From UBA9464 sp003445095 (GTDB lineage Bacteria > Verrucomicrobiota > Verrucomicrobiia > Limisphaerales > UBA9464): a stretch of 14,969 nucleotides of DNA. Each line of letters begins with the position of its first letter. Positions within the stretch are counted from its first letter, which is position 1. The position numbers were made by a program, and so were the translations under genes. Under the pieces are notes generated by a model. The model had not been told where the DNA came from. It worked only from the letters and a program-made list of their open reading frames with translations, and did not search any database. The stretch is from positions 1 to 14,969 of the forward strand of contig DAOMZG010000164.1 in NCBI GenBank assembly GCA_035437945.1, in the 5' to 3' direction. Below are positions 1-7,677 of this stretch, in pieces.

Positions 1-263
1 CGTATGAAACCAGTCCGCGCCGCACCGTCTCGAATTCGGGACCGGCTGATCCCAATAGTGGACGGGTACGGCCGCTGACCAGAGAATCGGAGGTCGCTAA
101 CTCCCTGGCGACCAGTCGAGTGGGGCTTCCATTGTTTGGCACGGGGAGTGCGCTTCCGGGGAAATTGGGATGGGATTCTTGCTCGTTCCGCACCAGGCTT
201 CGGCCTCCATGTCTTGCTTACCTCTCCGCTTAGAATTCGTGCCCGGCATCGTTTCGTGAATCT
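1..263. other. Upstream region with no supportable gene
   Basis: I see no convincing gene here. One plus-strand frame stays open from the window edge to a stop near 231, and another reaches a stop at 76-78. Either could be the tail of an upstream gene, but neither translation shows a recognisable motif. In many genomes an HlyD-type adaptor gene precedes an ATPase/permease pair like the one that follows; nothing visible confirms that here. No clear Shine-Dalgarno sequence precedes the ATG at 264. Confidence 0.4.
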
Positions 264-938
264 ATGAATCCGTTGATCCAACTGAAGAACCTCGAAAAGT
301 CGTTCCCCACACGGCCGAGCCCGACTTGGGTCTTGCGTCAGATTAGCCTCGACCTCGAAGAAGGAGAGTTTGTGACGATCATGGGCCCGAGCGGCGCCGG
401 GAAATCCACGTTGCTGAGCATTCTCGGACTGTATGACAGCGCCTGGGAAGGCGAATTCTTCCTTGAGGGTCAGCCGGTTCATTCCTTGAAGCCGAAAGAG
501 CGAGCGGTGTTGAATCGGCGTTATGTCGGGTTCGTGTTTCAGCGGTTCCATTTGTTGGAAGACTTAACCGTCGCCGAGAATCTGGATGCACCGTTGAGTT
601 ACCGGGACCTCAAGAAGTCAGAACGCGATGGCATTGTGGCGGACACGCTGGATCGGTTTGGCATCGTGGGGAAGAAGGACCTGTTTCCCGCCCAGCTCAG
701 CGGAGGGCAGCAGCAACTCGTGGCCGTGGCTCGCGCGGTGATCTCGAAGCCGAAGTTGCTGCTGGCGGACGAACCGACCGGCAACCTGCACTCCGAGCAG
801 GGCGCGGCCATCATGGACTTGTTCGTGCGACTCAATCGGGAAGGAACCACCATCATCCAGGTCACCCACTCGGAGGTGAATGCAGCCCGGGGAAATCGGA
901 TTGTTCGGTTGCGTGACGGCTGGATGGAGCGGTCGTAA
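264..938 (+). CDS. ABC transporter ATP-binding protein (MacB/LolD-like)
   Basis: This 224-residue cytoplasmic ATPase should power the permease encoded immediately downstream. Its length and motifs match the LolD/MacB-type ATPases that drive mechanotransmission-type exporters or lipoprotein release. Visible motifs are Walker A GPSGAGKST (41-49), Q-loop Gln93, signature LSGGQQ (145-150), Walker B LLLADE (165-170) and H-loop His202. Two positions are unusual. The signature is followed by QLVAVARA, where relatives normally have QRVAIARA. The D-loop reads GNLHS instead of the family's usual GNLDS, putting His175 where an aspartate is expected. The stop lies 33 bp before the permease start, so the two genes are probably co-transcribed. 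The transported substrate cannot be told from sequence. Confidence 0.93.
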   Translation: MNPLIQLKNLEKSFPTRPSPTWVLRQISLDLEEGEFVTIMGPSGAGKSTLLSILGLYDSAWEGEFFLEGQPVHSLKPKERAVLNRRYVGFVFQRFHLLEDLTVAENLDAPLSYRDLKKSERDGIVADTLDRFGIVGKKDLFPAQLSGGQQQLVAVARAVISKPKLLLADEPTGNLHSEQGAAIMDLFVRLNREGTTIIQVTHSEVNAARGNRIVRLRDGWMERS

Positions 939-971
939 CCGGGCCAGTCCCGAGCTGACACCTTCAGCGCG

Positions 972-3458
972 GTGACGGCCCTTCAAATTGTGCCTGCGGT
1001 ATTGCGAGATTTTCGAACGGGCGTCCGACTGCTGTTGCGGCAGCCGGGATTTACCTTTGTGGCCGTTTTGGCGCTAGCGCTCGGGCTGGGGGCGACAACG
1101 GCGGCGTTCAGCGTGTTCAATGGTGTCCTGCTGCGACCGTTGCCCCTCGTTCCGCGTGAACAAGATTTGCTATCGGTGACTCAAGTGCAGCGAGGCGGGG
1201 CCGGTGGGCCACTCGGATGCAGCGTTATCAACGCCCAGGAAATTCGGCGTCGCGCGAAGCATCTGGAGGGATTGGTTTTGGCGGATCGACGTACCTTCAT
1301 CCTTACCGATCCCGGTAAGCCACCCGAGCGGTTACTCGGAAGTTGGCTGTCGGGCGACACCTTCAAGGTTCTCGGAGTGAAGCCCATCCTCGGGGAAGAT
1401 TTCTCGCCACAACAGCAGGCGCCCGGGCAGCCGGAGGTTGTTTTGCTGGGCTATGAGGTTTGGCAGCGGCGCTATGGCGGATTGCCGGGGATCATCGGAC
1501 AATTGATCGAAATCTCAGGACGTCCCGCCCAAGTGGTGGGAGTCATGCCACCCGGATGGCGATTTCCCGCCGCGGCCGACATCTGGATGCCCTGGCAACC
1601 CGAACCCGGCAAGGATGCGTTCTATTACGGGCACGCGTTTGCGCGAATTCGTTCTGGCTCGTCGCTGGCTGAAGTCCAAGCCGAGCTCGGTGGCATAGCC
1701 GCTGACCTCGCAAGGGAGCATCCGGCGACCGCGGCAGAATTGGGCATCGTGGCCGAACCCTTACGGGAGAAACTGAGTGCCGAACGACGGCCATTGGTCG
1801 TCCTCGCTTTGGGCGCGGTGCTCTTGGTCCAACTGATCGCTTGCACGAATGTCGCGAGCCTGCTGCTGGCTCGAGGCGCGCGTCGAATGAAGGAAGTCGC
1901 GGTCCGACTCGCGTTGGGCGCGACGCGGTGGGAAGTGATTCGCCAACTGCTCATTGAAAGTTTGCTCCTCGGGCTCGTCGGCGGCGCGCTCGGCTTGCTC
2001 CTGGCGGCGTGGGCGGTGGATGCCTTGCGGGTTAGTCCGGGAGTCTGGCTGCCGTTCTGGCTGCGCTTTGATCTCGATGGCCGGGTCATCGCGTTCGCAA
2101 TCGCCGCGGCGGTCGTGTCGAGCCTGTTAGCGGGATTGTTACCGGCGGTGATGCTGACTCGCCCCGGATTGGCCGAGGAACTCAAAGAAGGCGGGCGTTC
2201 GAGTGGACCCGGCGAGAGTCATCAACGGTTGCGCCACTCGCTCGTCGTGGCGCAAGTCGCCCTGGCTTTGGTTCTCTTGGTGGGCGCCGGGCTAACGTTG
2301 CGAAGTTTGTGGAAACTGCGGACGGAAAAGCTGGGGTTCGATCCGCGACAAGTTTTTACCTTCCGCGTGGGGCTGCCGCAGTCGCACTACACGAATCCCG
2401 CAGTGGTGCGGGAGTTCTTCACACGACTCGAAACGAATTTGGCCCAACTGCCCGGCGTGCAGTCGGTGGGAACCCTTTCTATCCTCCCTGGAACGCCAGA
2501 GCGGGAGGTTACTGGATTCTCAGTGGTGGGTGCCTCAACCAATGCGAGTCAGGCGAAACTGCACGCCGTGCCGGTGATGGTGAGTCCGGGAGCGTTACCG
2601 GCTTTACGGGTGGCTCTAATCGAGGGGCGCAACCTGACCGCCGGCGAATCAGGAGCAAAGAAAGGCGAAGCGGTCGTGGATCGCGAGTTTGTGCGGCGCT
2701 ATTTCCCCACCGGCCATACTCTAGGAACGAAGCTGCGATTCGCGAAGGACGAGACGGAGACGAACGCCGTGGAATTGACCATCGTGGGAGTGGTGGAAGA
2801 TGTACGGTTTGAATTCGGTAAGGCAGAGCCGTTACCCATCATCTATGGCGCCTCCGGATTGGTGCCGGCCAATTTCTTATCGGTGGTGATGCGAGTGGAG
2901 GGCAATCCTGACGACTACGCCAAAGTAGCCCAGCGAACGGTTTTCTTGATCAATCCTCCGTTGCTCCGCCCCGGCTCAACCAATGCCACAGTCGAACCGA
3001 CGGTGCCGATTTACCAAGCGCACTCGCTTCGGGATGTTTTGACGCACGCCACGTGGGACCGTCAGGTACTGGCGGTGGGGTTTGTTCTCTATGCCGCGTT
3101 GGCGTTGTTTCTCTCGGTGCTGGGAATCTACGGAATGATCGCCTACAGCGTGAGCCAACGGACGCAAGAGATCGGCGTGCGAATGGCGTTGGGGGCGCAG
3201 CGACAGGAGGTGGTCCGGATGGTGGTTCGCGCGGGTGGACGACTCTTGGCGGTGGGGCTGGTCTTGGGATTGTTATTTGCCGGTTTGCTGACGCCGCTGT
3301 TGGGCGATGTCTTGCAGGCCGCCGCTGTGTCACCGTGGGATCCGCCGGTATTTGGGTTAGTGCCGTTAGTGCTCGGTCTGGCGGGATTGCTGGCCGCGTG
3401 GATTCCGGCCCGCCGCGCCACGCGGATACCGCCGCTGACGGCCTTGCGGACAGAGTAG
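972..3458 (+). CDS. ADOP-family ABC transporter permease (MacB/FtsX type)
   Basis: This 828-residue inner-membrane permease is the partner of the upstream ATPase. It has the duplicated layout of the ADOP (acidobacterial duplicated orphan permease) group: two copies of a MacB-type periplasmic domain plus an FtsX domain. A first membrane helix lies near residues 29-50, followed by a periplasmic domain to about 270. Helices follow near 275-300, 325-350, 372-396 and 424-446. A second periplasmic domain spans about 455-690, and three more helices lie near 699-727, 755-780 and 794-812. FtsX signatures are visible as EVAVRLALGA (308-317), EIGVRMALGA (733-742) and the C-terminal IPARRATRIPPLTALR (811-826). 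The start is GTG; no Shine-Dalgarno sequence stands out. Family knowledge suggests export or envelope work without a membrane ATPase domain; the cargo is unknown. Confidence 0.93.
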   Translation: MTALQIVPAVLRDFRTGVRLLLRQPGFTFVAVLALALGLGATTAAFSVFNGVLLRPLPLVPREQDLLSVTQVQRGGAGGPLGCSVINAQEIRRRAKHLEGLVLADRRTFILTDPGKPPERLLGSWLSGDTFKVLGVKPILGEDFSPQQQAPGQPEVVLLGYEVWQRRYGGLPGIIGQLIEISGRPAQVVGVMPPGWRFPAAADIWMPWQPEPGKDAFYYGHAFARIRSGSSLAEVQAELGGIAADLAREHPATAAELGIVAEPLREKLSAERRPLVVLALGAVLLVQLIACTNVASLLLARGARRMKEVAVRLALGATRWEVIRQLLIESLLLGLVGGALGLLLAAWAVDALRVSPGVWLPFWLRFDLDGRVIAFAIAAAVVSSLLAGLLPAVMLTRPGLAEELKEGGRSSGPGESHQRLRHSLVVAQVALALVLLVGAGLTLRSLWKLRTEKLGFDPRQVFTFRVGLPQSHYTNPAVVREFFTRLETNLAQLPGVQSVGTLSILPGTPEREVTGFSVVGASTNASQAKLHAVPVMVSPGALPALRVALIEGRNLTAGESGAKKGEAVVDREFVRRYFPTGHTLGTKLRFAKDETETNAVELTIVGVVEDVRFEFGKAEPLPIIYGASGLVPANFLSVVMRVEGNPDDYAKVAQRTVFLINPPLLRPGSTNATVEPTVPIYQAHSLRDVLTHATWDRQVLAVGFVLYAALALFLSVLGIYGMIAYSVSQRTQEIGVRMALGAQRQEVVRMVVRAGGRLLAVGLVLGLLFAGLLTPLLGDVLQAAAVSPWDPPVFGLVPLVLGLAGLLAAWIPARRATRIPPLTALRTE

Positions 3459-3603
3459 GTCCCGGGAGTCGACCAGGTTACCAGTCTCGTGGATGTGTTG
3501 CTTACCACCAACGATGTGAGTCTGGGTGATTGTCGGTTCTGAGCGGCCATTCGCAGCGGTTCCATTCGAGATTGCATTCTGGCACGCTGGACGCGGTGAT
3601 GCC

Positions 3604-4327
3604 ATGAGTGCCGAACCGAAGGACCAGAGCAGCGGCGAACCCGCCACCTCCCCCACTCCCGCGCGGTCCGCCGCATGGATTGGCATTCTGAAGGCGGGCG
3701 TGCAGGCCCAACGCCTGGTGCCGGGAGCCGTGTGTGGCGGCGGTGTATGCCGGCCATCGTGTGTCGGAAGCCACCGACCATCTTTTGACGGCCTTGCGTG
3801 ACAACTTTGCCGAGGTGCGTGCCCGGCTTGAAGCCCAACCGGATTGGAAGACCGCCCGCGTCAACCCGCCCGTCCTGATTCTCGGCAGCATCGGTGGCGT
3901 GGAAGTCGGCTTCCGGCAACTCAAGCGATCGCTACCGATTGAAACCCAGACCGTGCAGACGGCAGCGGGACCGTTGGTCGTTCCAACCCTGGACGAAATG
4001 CTCGGCATGAAGGCATTTCTCGCCTACGACCGCAACGCTACCCGGGATTACCTCGATTTCGCCGCGCTTTCCGCCTGCGCCTCGCCGGAGGTCGTGCTCC
4101 AGGCACTGCTCAAGCTCGATGCCCGATATGGTTCGCTCCAAACCGCCCCGGTCGGATTGGAAGTTGCCAAGGCGCTTTGCGCTGCCGCGCCCTTCGACCT
4201 CGATGAAGCGGAACTTCCGCACTACAAAGGACTGAACGAAAAGTGGCACCGTTGGGAGACTACCCGCGCAATCTGCCAGCGCTTCGGCGTGCTCTTGGGC
4301 GAAGCCTTGGTGAAGGGAGACCAGTGA
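3604..4327 (+). pseudogene. Frameshifted AbiEii/DUF1814-like nucleotidyltransferase
   Basis: Two overlapping frames together encode one protein of the nucleotidyltransferase AbiEii/AbiGii-like (DUF1814-type) superfamily. The first frame starts at ATG 3604 and reaches ILKAGVQAQRLVPGAVC. The family continues from that point with V-G-G-T-A-A-A-[LV]-Y-A, but here the reading resumes one frame over at AAVYAGHRVSEATDHLL, near 3734. By comparison with the consensus I remember, about 14 bases are missing. They would encode the Gly-Gly-Thr motif that positions the nucleotide. The next motif is also altered: relatives have S-x-D-T-D-H, this copy has S-E-A-T-D-H, so the first catalytic Asp appears to be Ala. 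The remainder is well preserved, including VLILGSIGGVEVGFRQL, VPTLDEMLGMKAFLAY and RNATRDYLDFAAL. A GTG at 3734 could start a truncated product. The gene overlaps its downstream partner by one base (TGATG). I judge it inactivated; a sequencing error is less likely for a gap this large. Confidence 0.75.
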
Positions 4328-4575
4328 TGGACCACCGCCACCTCACCACCCGGCAATGGTCGGCTGCCGCGGTCGATTCCGCCTTGGAACGCGGAGACCT
4401 TCAAGACTGGCGCGAACTCTTTGCCGCGGTGCGTGCTAGTGCTCAGTTGGCAGAGTTGGTCTTGCGCGTGGCGCGCCAACGCGGCTTGGATGGTCCCTCA
4501 ATGCTCGCCACGGCGCTGGCCGAGCTCTTGCGACCCGGCCCAAGTCAATCGACGCCGCTGCCGCAGATGCGATGA
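4327..4575 (+). CDS. Small protein paired with the nucleotidyltransferase
   Basis: This 82-residue protein is probably cytoplasmic: there is no signal peptide or membrane segment. The ATG at 4327 shares its A with the upstream TGA, a translational-coupling overlap typical of two-gene modules. The sequence begins MDHRHLTTRQW and is mostly predicted helical, with acidic, Leu- and Ala-rich stretches (ALERGDLQDWRELFAAVR, then AELVLRVARQRGLDG). An in-frame upstream start at 4243 would lie deep inside the nucleotidyltransferase gene and is less likely. I recognise no named domain. The position suggests an accessory or antitoxin-like partner of the AbiEii-like enzyme. Classical AbiE systems place the antitoxin upstream, so the order here differs. 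Its frame is intact although the upstream gene is broken. Confidence 0.72.
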   Translation: MDHRHLTTRQWSAAAVDSALERGDLQDWRELFAAVRASAQLAELVLRVARQRGLDGPSMLATALAELLRPGPSQSTPLPQMR

Positions 4576-4681
4576 AGGTTCATGAAAGCTGACGACTCAA
4601 GGCGAGTAACCAACACTCGGTTGGCATTCTGGCTTCCTGCTCTGACCTTGAACTGCCATTGAGTGCGGGACACCGTTGCTT

Positions 4682-6097
4682 ATGGTCCACAGTGTTTGGA
4701 GTCTTTGGGCACTGATCGGTGTGTCAGTCGTTCTTGGGGCGACAGGTCCCGAGGAAACTGAAACCCCACCGAGAGCGCTTCCCGGGTCCTGGAATGCCGC
4801 GGCCTTGCTTCCGTGGCATCAGGCGATGCTCGTCGGTGGTTATCTCGAACATGGACAGCGGGACGCGAAGTGGGATGCGGCGGCGACCAATGCGCTCTCG
4901 CGGTTCGCGGCGGCCCGTGCCGGCACGCTCACCGCCGACGTGGCGGATTATTGGGCCGTCACCAACTTCACCAGCCAGGCCTTGCGACTGGGCTGCCAGG
5001 ATCCGCTTATCCGCTATCTTCATTGGCGACGAGGAGGAGCCCCATTGCCTGGAACCACCAACATCCTGGCGATCGCGGATGACTTGGCCGCGACCAGTTA
5101 TGATCCCTTGTTGAAGTGCTACGGCTACTACCGAGCCTTTGATGTCCTCTACCCAAAGTGGGGCAACACTAATCAGGTTCCACCTGAAGCCCGCCGAGTG
5201 CGCCAGGCGGCCTTCGCTAACCTCTACGAAACCTTGGCCAAACCGGGGCTGCCCGGCGACGAGTTCCTCGACCTCGTGGAACCCATGTGTGACCTCCTAT
5301 GGCATACGAATCTGGTAACTCAGTACTGGCCGAAGATCGAAGAGGCGATCACTAACCGGTATCTTGGAACGGCCGAAGCGCAGTACCTGTTGGGGGACAA
5401 GTATGTGGATTTTGCTTGGCAGGCTAGGGGGAGCGGATGGGCCGATTCCGTGACTGACGAGGGTTGGCGCCTGTTTGGCGAGCGGCTGCAACGGGGTGAA
5501 TCGGCGCTACGCCAGGCCTGGGATCTCAAGCCGACACTCGCTCAGGTTCCGTACCGAATGATCTGGGTCTGCCTCGGTCGGAGCCATCCGAGATCCGAGA
5601 TGGAACTGTGGTTTCGACGCGGCCAGCAACGGTCGGCGGGTTGGTACAAATTGTACTGGGCCAAGGCAGAATACCTGATGCCCAAGTGGCATGGTTCGGA
5701 GCGGGAGGTCATTGAGTTCGGGCAGCAATGTCTTACCGACACGAACGCGGTGAAGAGAGCGCGCCTGATGATTGTGGACATCCATGAAGCGCTTGAGGGC
5801 TACTACCGAAAGAACGATCCGAAGACAGGAAAACGTTCGACCAAAGTGGATCTTACCTATTATCGCAGACCCGCGGTCTGGCGGGATATTCGAGCGGCCT
5901 TCGAGGTGTTCTTCAAGGAGGCGCCGGAGGCTTCGGGCTGGCACCATAACTTTGCGCTCCATGCCTGGCGTGCCCAAGATTGGAAAACTCTAAACCAAGA
6001 AATCCCGCTCCTGGGTGAGGTCAATTTCAAGTATTTCGGCGGACAAGCGGAGTATGAGCGGATGATTGCCGAGGCTAAAGATCACTCTGGGCCGTAG
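4682..6097 (+). CDS. Secreted DUF4034-like protein
   Basis: This protein of 471 residues is predicted to be exported. The ATG at 4682 gives a short N terminus and a hydrophobic core (about residues 6-20, LWALIGVSVVLGA) ending in a plausible cleavage site. An in-frame TTG at 4676 is a minor alternative. The mature part is helical and rich in Trp, Tyr and Arg, like a TPR/alpha-solenoid. The segment AWQARGSGWADSV (245-257) and the later YLMPKWHGS (331-339) resemble conserved motifs I associate with DUF4034 proteins, in which a 'long-distance Trp-x-Gly-Ser' signature follows an ARG-G element. No catalytic motif is visible and the function is unknown. It follows the nucleotidyltransferase module by about 106 bp and shows no clear functional link to it. 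Confidence 0.8.
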   Translation: MVHSVWSLWALIGVSVVLGATGPEETETPPRALPGSWNAAALLPWHQAMLVGGYLEHGQRDAKWDAAATNALSRFAAARAGTLTADVADYWAVTNFTSQALRLGCQDPLIRYLHWRRGGAPLPGTTNILAIADDLAATSYDPLLKCYGYYRAFDVLYPKWGNTNQVPPEARRVRQAAFANLYETLAKPGLPGDEFLDLVEPMCDLLWHTNLVTQYWPKIEEAITNRYLGTAEAQYLLGDKYVDFAWQARGSGWADSVTDEGWRLFGERLQRGESALRQAWDLKPTLAQVPYRMIWVCLGRSHPRSEMELWFRRGQQRSAGWYKLYWAKAEYLMPKWHGSEREVIEFGQQCLTDTNAVKRARLMIVDIHEALEGYYRKNDPKTGKRSTKVDLTYYRRPAVWRDIRAAFEVFFKEAPEASGWHHNFALHAWRAQDWKTLNQEIPLLGEVNFKYFGGQAEYERMIAEAKDHSGP

Positions 6098-6225
6098 TCT
6101 GCGAATTCGCAGCGTGGGCAAAGAATGCAAGGCGACTCACACGCCTCATTTGAGCCTGCGACGGCGAACTCCTTGTTTCGCCTGGCGACCGCCACCAACG
6201 AAAACGCAGTCTCTAAGTTATCATT

Positions 6226-7092
6226 GTGAAGGATTACCCAATTCACCGACGTTCCTTTTTGGCCTCGCTGGGATTGGCATCCTGCTCGGTCCGGTCGCTG
6301 GTCGCCGAGCCACGACTGGTCAAACGAATTCCCATCGGTTTGCAAATGTACTCTGTTCGCGACGACGAAAAGCGCGACCTAGTGGGCACCCTCAAGGCGG
6401 TCAGCGGAATGGGCTATGAATGCGTCGAGTTTTGGGCCCCATATTTCGACTGGACCCAAGAAAAGGCCCGGCAAGTGCGGAAGCAATTGGATGATCTCGG
6501 GCTGCGTTGTTACTCCATCCACACCAGCGCGCAGCATTTCTCAAACGAACACCTGCCCCACGTGATCGAGCTCAATCAAGTCCTTGGCAGTCGGTATGTG
6601 ATTATGGCGCATGCGGGTCCGCAGCCCGGACTGGATGGTTGGAGGCGTACGGCGGACATTCTGGGTCGGACTTCCCAAACGCTGAGCCCAGCCGGACTGA
6701 GCGTCGGCTATCACAACTGGGACATTGATTTTAGGCCCATTGAGGGAACGCGCCCGATCGATGTCCTAACGGCCAATACGCCCAAAGCGGTCGCGTTCCA
6801 ACTCGACGTCGCGACCTGCCTGGCCGCGGGGGCGGATCCGTTGGCGTTCATTCGAGCCAACGCCGGCCGAATCAAGACCTACCATCTCAAGGATTGGTCT
6901 TCGGACCCACAGAAACACTACCGCGTCTTGCTAGGCGAAGGCGTCGGGCCTTGGAAGGAATTGCTCCAGGTGGCCGAGACTACCGGCGGCGTCGAGCACT
7001 ACCTGATCGAACAAGAAGGCAGCCGCTTCTCCCAGTTGGAGACCGCGGAACGCTGTCTGGAGAACTTCAAGTCGATTCGCGGCCCACTCTAA
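6226..7092 (+). CDS. Sugar phosphate isomerase/epimerase-like TIM barrel, Tat-exported
   Basis: This 288-residue protein has the xylose isomerase-like TIM-barrel fold (AP endonuclease 2/IolE family), whose members isomerise or epimerise sugars and inositols using a divalent metal. It starts at GTG 6226. The N terminus has a twin-arginine-type signal, HRRSFLASLGLAS (residues 7-19). LASC (17-20) also fits a lipobox, so it may be a Tat lipoprotein anchored at Cys20; cleavage after SLVA (24-27) is the alternative. Barrel motifs are IGLQMYSVRD (37-46), GYECVEFWAP (63-72), GYHNWDIDF (161-169), FQLDVATCLAAGADP (191-205), YHLKDWS (219-225) and the C-terminal IEQEG (261-265). Likely metal and substrate ligands are Asp194, His220 and Glu262 or Glu264. 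Substrate unknown. It stands alone, with 128 bp upstream and no obvious operon partner. Confidence 0.9.
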   Translation: MKDYPIHRRSFLASLGLASCSVRSLVAEPRLVKRIPIGLQMYSVRDDEKRDLVGTLKAVSGMGYECVEFWAPYFDWTQEKARQVRKQLDDLGLRCYSIHTSAQHFSNEHLPHVIELNQVLGSRYVIMAHAGPQPGLDGWRRTADILGRTSQTLSPAGLSVGYHNWDIDFRPIEGTRPIDVLTANTPKAVAFQLDVATCLAAGADPLAFIRANAGRIKTYHLKDWSSDPQKHYRVLLGEGVGPWKELLQVAETTGGVEHYLIEQEGSRFSQLETAERCLENFKSIRGPL

Positions 7093-7208
7093 CAGCCCGT
7101 TTGAGAATTCGGGCCGACGGCGCAAGCTGGCCCATTCAGTCATCCAACTGGTTAATGCTGAAAGGGTGGACCCTTGCCTCGAATGTGACGCCAGCGGAAG
7201 CTCTGACC

Positions 7209-7559
7209 ATGTTTGCTGATCACGACGCCTACATCGCTGAGGCTCCTAAAGACCTCCGCCCTCTGCTGGTTCGATTGCGCGCTCAACTTGCGCGCGCGTT
7301 GCCTGACGCCGAAGAAGTCATCGCCTACAAAATGCCAGGGTTCAGGATCGGACAATCCATCATCGCGGGTTATGCCGCGTTCAGTAAGCAATGCGGCCTC
7401 TATCTATCTCCGTCCGCCATCAAGTCCCATGCCGACGCCATTGCCGCGGTCGGGCTCAAGTCTACCAAAACTGGCGTTACCTTCTCGCCAAGCCAGCCGA
7501 TCCCTGACCGGCTCGTTAAGAAACTCGCCCTCGCGTCCAGAAAGGATCAAAATCTCTGA
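7209..7559 (+). CDS. DUF1801 (YdhG/YyaI-like) protein
   Basis: This 116-residue protein matches the DUF1801 fold, a small alpha/beta domain of the iron-chaperone-like/YdhG group, with no established function. Family motifs in order are FADHDAYIAEAP (2-13), ALPDAEEVIAYKMPGFR (30-46), YAAFSKQCGLYLSP (55-68) and the C-terminal TFSPSQPIPDRLVKKL. I chose ATG 7209 because GGAAG at 7196-7200 lies eight bases upstream and conserved sequence begins at once. An in-frame ATG at 7155 would add 18 residues with no Shine-Dalgarno sequence and no family match. The stop codon is inside a hairpin that probably terminates the transcript. It is cytoplasmic, with no signal peptide. Confidence 0.88.
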   Translation: MFADHDAYIAEAPKDLRPLLVRLRAQLARALPDAEEVIAYKMPGFRIGQSIIAGYAAFSKQCGLYLSPSAIKSHADAIAAVGLKSTKTGVTFSPSQPIPDRLVKKLALASRKDQNL

Positions 7560-7565
7560 TCCTTT
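7541..7565. terminator. Perfect hairpin overlapping the DUF1801 stop codon
   Basis: AAAGGATCA at 7541-7549 pairs perfectly with TGATCCTTT at 7557-7565: a 9-bp stem with a 7-base loop. The TGA stop codon forms part of the right arm. The stem lies between convergent genes. The A-run on the left and T-run on the right give a symmetric, bidirectional terminator-like shape, although the T-tract is short. A T6 run follows near 7595. Confidence 0.55.
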
Positions 7566-7677
7566 CTTGGGGAATCAAATTTGATACCGTGTCGATTTTT
7601 TGGGGCCAAAACTGGCTAAGTATAAGACAAGCAGCTTTCCAATAATTGACCGCCCGGGAATATTTAGGTCGGCCCAC

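Noticed and set aside
3..233. Tail of an upstream gene in an open plus-strand frame
   Set aside because: The translation shows no recognisable motif or domain, so it cannot be supported from this window alone.
3720..3745. Programmed ribosomal frameshift as the explanation of the nucleotidyltransferase break
   Set aside because: There is no slippery heptamer or evident stimulatory structure, and several codons of the conserved motif are missing altogether.
3143..3919. Long minus-strand open frame of 258 codons
   Set aside because: It lies antisense to the permease and nucleotidyltransferase genes and its translation is Arg/Pro/Ser-rich and featureless; typical of GC-rich shadow frames.
6099..6112. 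Palindrome CTGCGAATTCGCAG just after the DUF4034-like gene
   Set aside because: It is perfect but has no loop and no T-tract, and is too short to call a terminator or operator.
7574..7585. Palindrome ATCAAATTTGAT
   Set aside because: A single 12-base palindrome in an AT-rich gap between convergent genes; no second copy or promoter context.
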